From: Polaromonas sp. JS666
GTDB lineage: Bacteria; Pseudomonadota; Gammaproteobacteria; Burkholderiales; Burkholderiaceae_C
Length of the DNA stretch: 64,000 bases
NCBI RefSeq assembly: GCF_000013865.1
Contig: NC_007950.1
Coordinates: forward strand, 1 to 64,000
Direction of reading: 5' to 3'
A program made the translations under genes and the position numbers. The notes under the pieces were generated by a model. That model was not told the origin of the DNA. It made no database searches and worked only from the letters and a program-made list of their open reading frames with translations. This document shows positions 7,928 to 18,986 of this stretch, piece after piece; within the stretch, counting starts at the first letter, position 1, and each line of letters opens with the position of its first letter.

Positions 7928-7941
7928 TGAATGCTCCTGGT

Positions 7942-8808
7942 TCAGATTCCGCTCGCCGGGGACTGTGCCGGCGACATCACTTCATGCAGAAAGGTCGCGA
8001 CGCTGGCGACAAAGGCATCGTTGGCATCACCCGCAATCATGTGGCCGGCGCCCTTGAGGTCGACAAAGCGCGCACGCGGCAGGGTTTGCACCAGGGCGCG
8101 CGCATCTTCTTCGCTGATGACGTCGCTGCGCTGGCCGCGCAGCAGCAGGGTGGGCGCCTGCAGGCCGCGCAAGGCGCGCTCGTAGCCGTCGGCGTCACGC
8201 CGGTGGTTGTGGTTGGCCTCGCTCATCATGAGCGGATCCCAATGCCAGTTCCAGCGGCCTTGCGCGTTGAGGCGCAGGTTTTTCTTCAGGCCCTCGACCG
8301 GGCCTTCCATGGGCCGGCCCCGGTAAGCGGCAATATGCTGGGCGGCTTCTTCGAGCGACGCAAAACCCTCGGGCCGCGCCCGCATGAAGCGCACGATGCG
8401 CTCGACACCGGCTTGTTCCATGCGCGGCGCAACGTCCACCAGCACCAGCGCGCTGATCGGCGGCGCATCGGCCCGGCCCACGGCGGCCATGCTGATGAGG
8501 CCACCCAGCGAGGCACCGACCACCGCCAGCGGCGTTCCCAGCTCGCGCCAGATGCGGCACATGGTGTCAGCCAGCGTCTCGATGCGGTAGTCGCCATCGG
8601 CGGCCCAGGCACTGTCGCCGTGACCCGGCAAGTCCAGCGCCACGGTGTACCAGCCGGCGTCCCCCAGCACCTGTCCCGCCTTGCCCCAGGCATGGCGGGT
8701 TTGTCCGCCACCGTGCAGCAGCAGCACCGTGGGCGCGCCCACCGGGCCGTAGACATCGGCCACCAGGGGGCCGCCCGCGAAACCGGAAAATTCCCGGCGC
8801 GCCGTCAT
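7942..8808 (-). CDS. Alpha/beta hydrolase
   Basis: 288 residues. It has the oxyanion HGGGQTRHAW segment, the nucleophile elbow GASLGG (Ser), and a late histidine in GAGHMIAGD, which together complete an alpha/beta hydrolase triad with an acid before the histidine (QRSDVISEED region). The start at 8808 overlaps the stop of the transglutaminase-like gene by ATGA, so the two are translationally coupled. Members act on esters, thioesters or C-C bonds (meta-cleavage-type hydrolases); the substrate cannot be told. No signal peptide, so cytoplasmic. Confidence 0.85.
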   Translation of the reverse strand: MTARREFSGFAGGPLVADVYGPVGAPTVLLLHGGGQTRHAWGKAGQVLGDAGWYTVALDLPGHGDSAWAADGDYRIETLADTMCRIWRELGTPLAVVGASLGGLISMAAVGRADAPPISALVLVDVAPRMEQAGVERIVRFMRARPEGFASLEEAAQHIAAYRGRPMEGPVEGLKKNLRLNAQGRWNWHWDPLMMSEANHNHRRDADGYERALRGLQAPTLLLRGQRSDVISEEDARALVQTLPRARFVDLKGAGHMIAGDANDAFVASVATFLHEVMSPAQSPASGI

Positions 8809-9509
8809 GATGGCTTGCCCACCTCTTGCGCGAAGTCGGCCCCGCCGTCGGCCGCGACCTGACCCCAGTCGGCGAAGGTTTTGTAATGCACGCGCCACGA
8901 GGCCAGCAGTTCATCGCGCGGCAAGTCGGCGTAGGTGCCGTGGTCGTGCACGTACTCCATGTGCCGGCGGCCGCTGACATCGAATTCATGAAAGACCGAA
9001 TCGGCGCTGCCGTCGAACTCCAGCGGATGGATGCCCGCCTTCTCGCACAGGGAGCGGTTGAAAGCGGGCGTGGCCTTGAGCCACTGGCCGTCCACCCACA
9101 ACTCGGTGTAGCCGTGAAAAACAAACAGATCGGTGCCCATCATCTCGTACAACCGCTGGCTGGTCAGGTGGTTGCGCACATCGGCATAACCCACCCGTGC
9201 CGGAATGCCCAGGGCGCGGGCCGCCGCCGCCAGCAGCGCCGCCTTGGGCACGCAAAAGCCACGTCCGGCCTCGATCACGTGGCTGGCCTTCAAGCCCTCG
9301 ACCGTGGTGTCGAAGTAGTAGGGATCGTAAAGAAACTCGTCACGCACAGCGTAATAGAGCTTGACCGCGATCTCGCGCGGCGTCATTGAGGGGTCGGCCA
9401 CCCGGCGCGCGAACGCAATCACCGCCGGGTGATCGCTGTCCACGTACCGGCCGGGCGCGAGGTAGCTCGACAAGTCGTTCGAATTCGTGGTTTGTGCCGA
9501 CGCCTTCAT
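8805..9509 (-). CDS. Transglutaminase-like domain protein
   Basis: 234 residues from ATG 9509 (an upstream ATG at 9545 lies inside the preceding SDR gene and is less likely). The transglutaminase-like core is clear: a YYAVRDEFLYDPY helix, catalytic cysteine in GRGFCVPKAALLAAAARALG, and histidine in FVFHGYTELWVDG followed by KATPAFN, where the third triad position is usually Asp. Bacterial members are mostly cysteine hydrolases or amidases. It is coupled by overlap to the alpha/beta hydrolase. Its role in a CoA-ester catabolic operon is not evident. Confidence 0.75.
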   Translation of the reverse strand: MKASAQTTNSNDLSSYLAPGRYVDSDHPAVIAFARRVADPSMTPREIAVKLYYAVRDEFLYDPYYFDTTVEGLKASHVIEAGRGFCVPKAALLAAAARALGIPARVGYADVRNHLTSQRLYEMMGTDLFVFHGYTELWVDGQWLKATPAFNRSLCEKAGIHPLEFDGSADSVFHEFDVSGRRHMEYVHDHGTYADLPRDELLASWRVHYKTFADWGQVAADGGADFAQEVGKPS

Positions 9510-10402
9510 GTCCTCGATCCTCCATGCGCTTCCTCGCTTAGGCACTTCGGCGCCTGCGACAGCGCAAAGCCGTTGAAGGGCTTGGAGCGATCATGCGCCT
9601 GCAGTTTCCAGGTCGGGCGGGCATTGGGCACGCCGCCATCGACCCGAATGCACGAGCCGGTGATGAAAGCCGCCGCCTCGCACAGCAAAAATACAATCGC
9701 CGCCGACACCTCGGACTCGGTGCCATGACGCTGCAGCGGCACCTTGGTTTTCAGACTGCGCAGTTCGGCCTGCATCTCGGGGCTGTAGGTGTCAAAGCCG
9801 CTGCTGGCAATCCAGCCAGGCGCCACGGCATTGACGCGCACACCGGCGCAGGCCCATTCGCAGGCCGCCGTCTCGGTGAACGACAACATGCCGGCGCGTG
9901 CCGCGCCGCTGTGCGCCATGGTGGGCATGCCGCCCCAGATGTCGGCGATGATGTTGACGATGGCGCCGCCATGGAACGCCATGGACTGGTTGAAGGCTTC
10001 GCGCGCCACCAGAAAACCGCCAGTGAGGTTGCTGCGCACCACCGCATCCCAGCCCTTCAGGCTGATGTCCTTGACCGGCTGCGGGTACTGGCCGCCGGCG
10101 TTGTTGACCAGGCCATCGATCTTGCCATGGCGGGCGATCACGTCGGCGATCATGGCTTTGACGCCCGGCTCGTCGCGGATGTCACACGAATGAATACTGG
10201 CTTGGCCGCCGGCAGCTTCGATTTCAGTCTGCACCGCCTGCAGCTTCTCGATCTTTCGGCCCACTAGAGCCACACTGGCGCCGAGGTTGGCCAGCTCGTG
10301 CGCGGTGCAGCGGCCAATGCCACTGCCACCGCCGGTGACGATAACAGTCTGACCTGCAAACAGGCCAGGGCGGAACACGGATTGATAGACAGATTGACTC
10401 AT
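9506..10402 (-). CDS. SDR oxidoreductase, peroxisomal trans-2-enoyl-CoA reductase-like
   Basis: 298 residues with an N-terminal Rossmann motif TGGGSGIGR, the NNAGG motif and the SDR C-terminus. The YxxxK active site is replaced by SGAAR (in HSGAARAGM), the form seen in PECR/2,4-dienoyl-CoA-reductase-type SDRs. NAD(P)H-dependent reduction of an enoyl- or dienoyl-CoA is therefore more likely than a 3-hydroxyacyl-CoA dehydrogenase role. It shares this feature with the SDRs at 50265 and 51125. Start at ATG 10402 leaves a short gap from the thioesterase gene upstream; its stop overlaps the next gene's start (ATGA at 9506-9509). Confidence 0.8.
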   Translation of the reverse strand: MSQSVYQSVFRPGLFAGQTVIVTGGGSGIGRCTAHELANLGASVALVGRKIEKLQAVQTEIEAAGGQASIHSCDIRDEPGVKAMIADVIARHGKIDGLVNNAGGQYPQPVKDISLKGWDAVVRSNLTGGFLVAREAFNQSMAFHGGAIVNIIADIWGGMPTMAHSGAARAGMLSFTETAACEWACAGVRVNAVAPGWIASSGFDTYSPEMQAELRSLKTKVPLQRHGTESEVSAAIVFLLCEAAAFITGSCIRVDGGVPNARPTWKLQAHDRSKPFNGFALSQAPKCLSEEAHGGSRT

Positions 10403-10424
10403 GGGTTTTACTCTTGAAAGGGGT

Positions 10425-10859
10425 TCATGCACTGAGCATGAAATTGCAATGGCCGAGCGCGATCGGTTTGTCGGGGCTCGACTGCCAGGCCTCGATGCGC
10501 AGGTTGGCCACGCGCCGTCCCTGCTTGACCATCACGACGTTGGCATAGGTATCTCGCGGCAAACCGGTGCGCAGGTAGTCAATGTTGAAATCGATCGTTT
10601 TCGGCAGGCTGCTGGTTTCCGTCTGCAACAGCAGATAAAACAGGCCGGCACACTCCAGAAAGCCGCCGGTCGCACCGCCGTGCAAGGCGGGCAGGACAGG
10701 GTTGCCAATCAGCTTCTGCTCAAAAGGCAGGATGCAGGTGAACGCGTCACCCTTGACATCGATGCGCAGATTCAGGAAGCGTGCGAACGGAATGGCTTCG
10801 ACGAGCGGCGCCCAGTCGTTGGAAGCCCGGCAGCGGGTCACGATATCGGAATAATTCAT
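10425..10859 (-). CDS. PaaI-type hotdog thioesterase
   Basis: 144 residues with the PaaI/4HBT fold: central helix signature LHGGATGGFLECAGLFYL, then strand DFNIDYLRTG and a C-terminal strand RVANLRIEAW. The family hydrolyses acyl-CoA thioesters, often to recover CoA from dead-end intermediates. ATG 10859 overlaps the stop of the neighbouring thioesterase gene (ATGA), so the two paralogs are coupled and may form a heteromer. Confidence 0.85.
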   Translation of the reverse strand: MNYSDIVTRCRASNDWAPLVEAIPFARFLNLRIDVKGDAFTCILPFEQKLIGNPVLPALHGGATGGFLECAGLFYLLLQTETSSLPKTIDFNIDYLRTGLPRDTYANVVMVKQGRRVANLRIEAWQSSPDKPIALGHCNFMLSA

Positions 10860-11332
10860 CGTGGAACCTCCTCGTTGCTGATCACCGGTCGCCCCTCGGT
10901 GAACATGTAGATGCCCACTGCGGTGGCGATGGGGTCCTCCAGTGACTCGTGATAGGCGCAGCCTCGCACAAAAGCCAGCTCCGGGGTCAGCTTGTAGCAC
11001 ACGGCCCCGCCCAGCACCGCGCGCCCGGGCGTGGCAGGCTTGAGGTAGTCAATGCGCAGGTCCAGCGTGGCCATCGGCCGGAACGCCGGCAGCTTGACGA
11101 AAATCGCGAATCCGAATGCGGCGTCGAGCAGCGCGGTGACCACGCCGCCATGCAACACCCGGGTCTGCGGATCGCCCACCAGCGCGTCCTGGTACTCGAC
11201 TTTGAGCACGCACCAGTCAGGGCGCACCACGTGTGGCAGCAAGCCCAGCTCGCGGTTATAGGGCGACACATGGGCGAATTTTTGCCATCGCCTGGCGATT
11301 TCTTCTTCGTTGATGCTGTATGTTTCTGTCAT
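10856..11332 (-). CDS. PaaI-type hotdog thioesterase
   Basis: 158 residues. The PaaI pattern is present as LHGGVVTALLDAAFGFAIFV, then LRIDYLKPATPG and a late AFVRGCAYHES strand. It is coupled by a 4-base overlap with the upstream metallo-hydrolase gene (11329-11332) and with the second thioesterase downstream. Probable cytoplasmic acyl-CoA thioesterase acting as a relief valve for a slow branched or cyclic CoA ester. Confidence 0.85.
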   Translation of the reverse strand: MTETYSINEEEIARRWQKFAHVSPYNRELGLLPHVVRPDWCVLKVEYQDALVGDPQTRVLHGGVVTALLDAAFGFAIFVKLPAFRPMATLDLRIDYLKPATPGRAVLGGAVCYKLTPELAFVRGCAYHESLEDPIATAVGIYMFTEGRPVISNEEVPR

Positions 11333-12390
11333 CTCGACAGGTCTCCAGACAAGGTGAGGGTGGGTTCTATGCCGGCCGCAGGCACTGCAGTCCAGCGGGT
11401 CACGCCCGTCGTTTCTTCACGGCGCACAAAGCCGGCACGCTCCAGCCACAGCAGGTGCGCCAGGGTTTCACCCATGGCCAGGTAGGCATGCAGCGGGTCG
11501 CTCTGCGCGCCATAGACCGCGTGGCCGAGTTCGCTGGCATTCATGCCCTGCGCGCCCAGGCGCGCCATGAACTTGCGCAGCGCTTTTTGATGGTGTGCCA
11601 CCAGTCCGTGTGCGCGCTTGACTCCGGCGTGGTAGACGTCGTGGTGGGCCGGCAGCACGTGCTCGATCTCCAGCGCGGCAATGGTACGCAGGCTGTCCAG
11701 ATAGCGCGGCAGCGGATCGGTTTCGCCATAGGGCCAGACGCCGATGTTGGGCGTGATGCGTTCGAGCAACTGGTCGCCCGTGAGCAGCAGCTTCAACTGG
11801 GGCTCATACAGGCAAATCTGTGCAATGCTGTGACCGCCCAGCACCAGCACCTCGAACACATGCTCGCCGATGCGCAGCGTCTGGCCGGCTTCGAGCGGCT
11901 CGACGCGCGCCGGCACGGCGCAGGCCATGTTGCTTTGCAATACGCCGCCCACCACATAGCGGGCCTCCGCGACGGACAGTCCATGGCGGCACATAAGATC
12001 GACGCAGTAGGCACGGTCAGCGTCGCTGCTCACATGCGTCTGCCGCGCCACCGTCAGCTCTTCCTCGCGCATCAGGATGGTCGCGCCGGTGCGCTCGTGC
12101 AGCCACACGGCCAGCCCGAGGTGGTCGGGGTGGTGGTGCGAGACGATGATGCGCGTCAAGCCGGCCGCTAGTGGTCCCTCCAGGGCGCGCAGCCACAGAG
12201 CCCGCGCCGCCTCGCAATCGGCGCCGGTGTCGAACAGGCACCAGCCCTGCCCGTCGCGAATCAGGTAGATGTTGACGTGGTCGATGCCGTAGTCCACCGG
12301 CAGCGTGAACATCAGGATGCCGGGCAGAACTTCGCGCAGCGGCAGTTCGATCGGCCCGTCGATGACCGGGGTGGAAGGCGTGGTGCTCAT
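11329..12390 (-). CDS. MBL-fold metallo-hydrolase
   Basis: About 353 residues. The zinc motif HHHPDHLG is followed by further metal ligands in LGGHSIAQICLY and LLTGDQLL, the order seen in glyoxalase II-like metallo-beta-lactamases, and there is an extra C-terminal helical domain (from about residue 255). Such proteins can hydrolyse thioesters. ATG 12390 is used; a GTG at 12396 overlaps the stop of the acyl-CoA dehydrogenase (GTGA) and is an equally good start, adding two residues. Third hydrolase-type gene in a row with the two thioesterases. Confidence 0.8.
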   Translation of the reverse strand: MSTTPSTPVIDGPIELPLREVLPGILMFTLPVDYGIDHVNIYLIRDGQGWCLFDTGADCEAARALWLRALEGPLAAGLTRIIVSHHHPDHLGLAVWLHERTGATILMREEELTVARQTHVSSDADRAYCVDLMCRHGLSVAEARYVVGGVLQSNMACAVPARVEPLEAGQTLRIGEHVFEVLVLGGHSIAQICLYEPQLKLLLTGDQLLERITPNIGVWPYGETDPLPRYLDSLRTIAALEIEHVLPAHHDVYHAGVKRAHGLVAHHQKALRKFMARLGAQGMNASELGHAVYGAQSDPLHAYLAMGETLAHLLWLERAGFVRREETTGVTRWTAVPAAGIEPTLTLSGDLSR

Positions 12391-12392
12391 GT

Positions 12393-13534
12393 TCACAGCC
12401 GCTTCGCCACTTCTTCGAGCATGACCTCGGTGGCGCCGCCGCCGATGGCCTGCACGCGAGCGTCGCGCACCATGCGCTCAATGGCCGCTTCGCGCATGTA
12501 GCCAAAGCCGCCGTGGAACTGCTGGCAGTCATAGACCACGTCGTTGACCAGATTGCCGCACAGCGCCTTGACCATGGACACTTCCTTCACGCACTCGCGC
12601 CCCTGCGCGTCGAGCCAGGCCGCGTGGTACACCAGCTGGCGCGCCGCCGCCACCTGCGAGGCCCGCATGGCCAGGCGCTGGCGAATCGCCTGCTTGTCCC
12701 ACAGCGTGGCGCCGAAGGCCTTGCGCTCGCGCACATAGTCCAGCGTCAGCTCGATGGCGCGCGCGGCCTCGCCCATGGTTTGGGCGCCCAGCACCATGCG
12801 CTCGTTCTGGAAGTTGCGCATGATCTGGTAGAAGCCCTTGTTCTCTTCGCCCAGCAGGTTGGCCGCCGGAATGCGGCAGTTCTCGAACACCAGCTCGGCG
12901 GTGTCGCTGCACAGCCAACCACTCTTGTTGAGCGCACGGCCGACCCGGAAACCCGGCGTGCCCTTCTCGACGATGAAGATCGAAATGCCGCGCGAGCCCT
13001 TGGCCGTCGGGTCGGTCTTGGCGGCCACGAAGTACACGTCGCCCTGCACGCCGTTGGTGATGAACATCTTGCTGCCGTTGATGACCCACTCGTCACCCTC
13101 GCGCACGGCGCGGGTGCGGATGCCGGCGACATCGGAGCCGGCATCGGGCTCGGTCACCGCCACGGCGCAGATCTTCTCGCCGCGGATGATGGGCGGCAGG
13201 TAGCGCTGCAACTGTTCGGGCGAGCCGAAGTTGGCCAGGTGCGGCGAGGCCATGTCGGTGTGCACCATCACCGTCACGGCGAAGCCGCCAAAGGTGGAGC
13301 GGCCGAGTTCTTCGGCCAGGATGGCGCTGTACACGGTGTCGAGCTTCGAGCCGCCGTATTGTTCGTCGTAGCGGATGCCCAGATAGCCCAACTCACCCAT
13401 TTTGCGCAGCACCGCGCGCGGCACCATGCCCTGCTCTTCCCAGGGCGCGGCCTGCGGCACCACTTCCTGCTCGACGAAGCGGCGCAGGTTGTCGCGGAAC
13501 TGCCGGTGTTGCTCGTCAAAATAAATCGGGTCGT

Positions 13535-13538
<4 letters not shown>
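12393..13538 (-). CDS. Acyl-CoA dehydrogenase (isovaleryl/citronellyl-CoA type)
   Basis: 381 residues. FAD acyl-CoA dehydrogenase with the signatures AVTEPDAGSDVAGI and QFHGGFGYMREAAIER. The usual C-terminal YEGT glutamate is replaced by the GGGATEVM form, as in isovaleryl-CoA-type enzymes whose base lies on another helix. It follows the liuD-like gene (ATGA overlap), where an isovaleryl- or citronellyl-CoA dehydrogenase would be expected; it would form the beta,gamma-branched enoyl-CoA that a carboxylase can use. Transfers electrons to ETF. Confidence 0.85.
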
Positions 13539-15568
<2,030 letters not shown>

Positions 15569-15605
15569 AGTCAATGTGTGTCTGTTGGGCGCGTTGCGTT
15601 CGACC

Positions 15606-16403
15606 TCAGGCCTGGCGCCACGCCGGCAGGCGCTTGCCGAAGAAGGCGGCGATGCCGTCGCGTCCTTCCTCGGTTTCCCAGGCATCAGCCAGCTTGTCGG
15701 CGGTGTAGATCATGTTGGTGGGCAGATCGTGCGTATGCACATAGGCCACCAGTTTCTTGGTGGCGGTCACCGCGCCGGGCGCGCACTGCAGCAGATCAGC
15801 GAGTTCGCGCTCGACGGCAGCGTCGAGCTGATCCGCCGCCACCACTTCAGAGAGCAGGCCCAGGCGCTGCGCCTCGGCCGCGCTCATGCGGCGCGCCGTC
15901 AGGAAGGTGCGCCGGGCGTTGGCTTCACCCATGCGCGCCACCACGTAGGGCGCGATATTGGCCGGCAGCAGGCCCAGGCGCACCTCGGTCAGCGAGTAGA
16001 TGCCGGTATCGACCGCGATCGTGATGTCACAGACCGAGATCATGCCGACGCCGCCGCCATACGCGGGGCCGTTGATGCGGCCAATGACGGGCATCGGCAG
16101 CTCGTTCAGGGCGCGCAGCATCAGCGCCAGATCGCCGCTCTCGCTGACGCGTTCGGCCCGGCTCTTCTTCATGTTGTCCTGCATCCAGCCCAGGTCGCCG
16201 CCGGCGCAAAAGGTCTTGCCGGTGCCGGTGAGCACCACCGCGCGCACGCCCGGCGCTGAGGCCAGCCAATCGACGGCACGACGCAGCTCGCTGATCAGGG
16301 TGGCGTTGAGCGCGTTGTGGGTGTCGGGGCGGTTGAGCGTGAGGCGAGCCACGCCGCGCGCGTCGACGGCCAGTTGCAGGGTCTCGTAGGTGGGTGTGTT
16401 CAT
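15606..16403 (-). CDS. liuC: Enoyl-CoA hydratase, methylglutaconyl-CoA hydratase-like
   Basis: 265 residues. Crotonase fold with KTFCAGGDL, oxyanion loop GPAYGGGVGM and the segment SLTEVRLGLLPANIAPYV, which is typical of LiuC hydratases. Only one of the two crotonase glutamates is kept, as usual for this group. It lies between the alpha and beta carboxylase genes, matching the leucine/isoprenoid (Liu) order of functions: carboxylation, hydration, lyase cleavage. A 10-base gap separates it from the carboxyltransferase gene. Confidence 0.87.
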   Translation of the reverse strand: MNTPTYETLQLAVDARGVARLTLNRPDTHNALNATLISELRRAVDWLASAPGVRAVVLTGTGKTFCAGGDLGWMQDNMKKSRAERVSESGDLALMLRALNELPMPVIGRINGPAYGGGVGMISVCDITIAVDTGIYSLTEVRLGLLPANIAPYVVARMGEANARRTFLTARRMSAAEAQRLGLLSEVVAADQLDAAVERELADLLQCAPGAVTATKKLVAYVHTHDLPTNMIYTADKLADAWETEEGRDGIAAFFGKRLPAWRQA

Positions 16404-16413
16404 GGTGGTTCTC

Positions 16414-18018
16414 TTACATGCGGTAAACAGGGGTGGCGGTTTTCGGCAGCTCACGGCGCGCCGCCAGCGTCAGCGCCAGGCCCAGCACGTCGCGCGAGGC
16501 GGCGGGTTCGATCAGGCCGTCGTCCCACAAGCGGGAGGTGGCGTAATAAGGGTCGCTCTGGCGTGCGTACTGCTCACGCACCTTGCGTTCGGTATCCAAC
16601 AGCCGCGCCTCGTCGGCCGGGCCGCGCAGGTTGGAGCGCGCCAGCTCGACCATCACGTTGCTGGCGATGTCGGCGCTCATGGTGGCCACCTTGGCGCTGG
16701 GCCAGGCAAACAGGAACTCGGGCTCGAAGCCGCGGCCGCACATGCCGTAGTTGCCGGCGCCGTAAGAGCCGCCGACCACCAGCGTCAGCTTGGGCACGCG
16801 CGCACAGGCCATGGCGTACACCATCTTGGCGCTGTGCTTGGCAATGCCACCGCGCTCGGCCTCGGTGCCGACCATGAAGCCGGGGATGTTCTGCAAGAAC
16901 AGCAGCGGCACGCCGCGCTGGTTGGCCAACTCGATGAAATGCGCGCCCTTCAGGGCCGACTCGGCCAGCAGCGCGCCGTTGTTGGCGAGGATGGCCACCG
17001 GCTGGCCGTGGATCGCGCCAAAGCCGGTCACCAGCGTCTCGCCCCACAGCGGCTTGAATTCATGGAAGGCGCTGCCGTCGAGCAGACGCGCAATGATCTC
17101 GCGGGCGTCGTAGGGTTGCTTGGGATCAGCCGGCACAATGCCGTTGAGCTCGACCGGGTTATGGCGCGGCGGGCTGGGCGGCAGCGGCGGCACCATGGAC
17201 GGCTCGGGCGGCAGGCTGGCCACGATCTGGCGCAGCATGGCCAGTGCCTGGCGCTCGTCCTCGGCCAGGTGGTCGCTGACACCGGACACGCGGCTGTGCA
17301 TCTCGGCGCCACCGAGGGTTTCGCCATCGACCACCTCGTTGATGGCAATCTTGACGATGGACGGGCCACCCAGGTGGATGCGCGCATTGCCGCGCACCAT
17401 CACCACCTCGTCGGACAGCGCGGGGATATAGGCGCCGCCCGCCGTGCAGCCGCCAAACACGGCCGAAAGCTGCGGCAGGCCGGCCTGCGACATGCGGCAC
17501 TGGCGGTGAAAGCTGTTGCCAAAGTGGTCCTTGTCGGGGAATACGCGGTCCTGCTCCGGCAGGAAGGCGCCACCGCAGTCCACCAGGTACAGGCAGGGAA
17601 GCCGCAGGCGCTCGGCAATTTCCTGCGCCCGGATGTGTTTCTTGACGGTTTCATGGAAGAACGAGCCGCCCTTGACGGTGGCATCGTTGGCAATGAACAT
17701 GCAGGGCCGCCCGGCCACCATGCCGACGCCGGTGACGATGCCCGCGCCCGGCACCTCGTTGCCGTACTGATCCCAGGCCGCCAGCGGCGAGAGCTCCAGA
17801 AAGGCGCTGCCGTCATCAACGATGAAGTCGATGCGCTCGCGCACCAGCAGCTTGCCGCGCGCGCGATGGCGCTGGATATGCGCGTCACGCCCGCCGGTGG
17901 CCACCCCGGACAGGCGTGTGCGCAAGGTCTCGACCTGGGTGCGGCCGTGCGCCAGCGCCTGGTGGTAGGCATCGCTGCGGATGTCGATACGGCTTTCAAG
18001 TGGTGTCATCTGTGTCAT
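16414..18018 (-). CDS. liuB: Acyl-CoA carboxylase beta subunit (carboxyltransferase, methylcrotonyl-CoA type)
   Basis: 534 residues. It has the two crotonase-like carboxyltransferase halves: an N-half with the GGAFLPEQDRVFPD and GGCTAGGAYIPALSD motifs and a C-half with NIPGFMVGTEAERGG and GGSYGAGNYGMCGR, as in methylcrotonyl-CoA and geranyl-CoA carboxylase beta subunits. Transfers CO2 from carboxybiotin to a branched enoyl-CoA. Start 18018 overlaps the lyase stop (ATGA). Partner: the biotin subunit at 13535-15568. Confidence 0.88.
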   Translation of the reverse strand: MTQMTPLESRIDIRSDAYHQALAHGRTQVETLRTRLSGVATGGRDAHIQRHRARGKLLVRERIDFIVDDGSAFLELSPLAAWDQYGNEVPGAGIVTGVGMVAGRPCMFIANDATVKGGSFFHETVKKHIRAQEIAERLRLPCLYLVDCGGAFLPEQDRVFPDKDHFGNSFHRQCRMSQAGLPQLSAVFGGCTAGGAYIPALSDEVVMVRGNARIHLGGPSIVKIAINEVVDGETLGGAEMHSRVSGVSDHLAEDERQALAMLRQIVASLPPEPSMVPPLPPSPPRHNPVELNGIVPADPKQPYDAREIIARLLDGSAFHEFKPLWGETLVTGFGAIHGQPVAILANNGALLAESALKGAHFIELANQRGVPLLFLQNIPGFMVGTEAERGGIAKHSAKMVYAMACARVPKLTLVVGGSYGAGNYGMCGRGFEPEFLFAWPSAKVATMSADIASNVMVELARSNLRGPADEARLLDTERKVREQYARQSDPYYATSRLWDDGLIEPAASRDVLGLALTLAARRELPKTATPVYRM

Positions 18019-18968
18019 CCTTTCATTGCAGCGAGCGAGCCGCTGTGCATCACATGGCCCGACAGGGTGCGGCCGATAATGCGTTCGGCCAACCGCGCCG
18101 CCTCGATCAGCGCCTCCAGGTCGATCCCGGTCTCAATCCCCAGTTCCTGGCACATGAACACCATGTCTTCGGTGCAGATATTGCCGGCTGCGCCGCCGTG
18201 CTGGTGGCCCGCGAACGGACAGCCGCCCAGACCCGCGACCGAACTGTCGAACAGCCGCACGCCCATCTGCAGGGCGGCATAGATGTTAGCGCCGCCGACA
18301 CCGCGCGTGTCGTGTAGGTGCAATCCAATGCTGGCATCCGGAACGATCTCGCGCACCGCGCCGATGCGGCGCTTGATCTCCTCGGGATTTGCCCAGCCCA
18401 TGGTATCGGCCAGGTACACCGCCGGCAGCGCGACACCCCGGTCGGCGCAGGCATCGACCAGCCAGCGCACCTGATCGGTGACCATCGACAGCGGCACGGC
18501 GCCACCGAGATTGCAGCCAAAGGCTGTAATGACGTAGGCCTTCTCCACCGGAATGCCCAGGGCGACGTAGCGGTCCAGCCAGCCGAGCTGGCGTTCGCGC
18601 ATCCCGGCCACGCTGCAGTTGTTGTTGCGCTGCGAAAACGGCTCGGTGGTGTAGAACATCAGCTTGCCGTCCAGGTCCACCTGTTCGCAGGCGCGCGCCC
18701 GATCGAAACCGTTGTCGTTGAGCCAGAGCGCCGTGTAGCGGGTGCCGGGACGCTTGGCGATGGCGGCAAACAGCTCGGCGGTGTCTGCCATCTGCGGCAC
18801 CGCGCGCGGACTGACGAAGGACGCCACCTGGATCTGCTTCAGACCCGATGCCGCCAAAGCATCAATCAGCGCGGCTCGATCCGCCAGCGAATAGGTTTTC
18901 GGCTCCATCTGGAAGCCCTCGCGCGGCCCTTCCTCATGGAACTCGACGGAGGTAGGTAATTTGCTCAT
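18015..18968 (-). CDS. liuE: HMG-CoA lyase-like aldolase, N-terminal motif variant
   Basis: 317 residues, TIM-barrel lyase. The HMG-CoA lyase signature SVAGLGGCPFAG (243-254, reactive C250) and metal ligand segment HLHDTRG are present. At the N-terminus the usual PRDGLQNE is PREGFQME: the catalytic arginine is kept but the metal-binding aspartate is Glu. It would split a 3-hydroxy-3-alkylglutaryl-CoA into acetyl-CoA (or acetoacetate-type) products after carboxylation and hydration. The altered motif suggests a larger or different substrate than HMG-CoA. It sits between the two carboxylase pairs, so either could feed it. Confidence 0.83.
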   Translation of the reverse strand: MSKLPTSVEFHEEGPREGFQMEPKTYSLADRAALIDALAASGLKQIQVASFVSPRAVPQMADTAELFAAIAKRPGTRYTALWLNDNGFDRARACEQVDLDGKLMFYTTEPFSQRNNNCSVAGMRERQLGWLDRYVALGIPVEKAYVITAFGCNLGGAVPLSMVTDQVRWLVDACADRGVALPAVYLADTMGWANPEEIKRRIGAVREIVPDASIGLHLHDTRGVGGANIYAALQMGVRLFDSSVAGLGGCPFAGHQHGGAAGNICTEDMVFMCQELGIETGIDLEALIEAARLAERIIGRTLSGHVMHSGSLAAMKG

Positions 18969-18986
18969 TGCTGACTTCTCTTTCCA

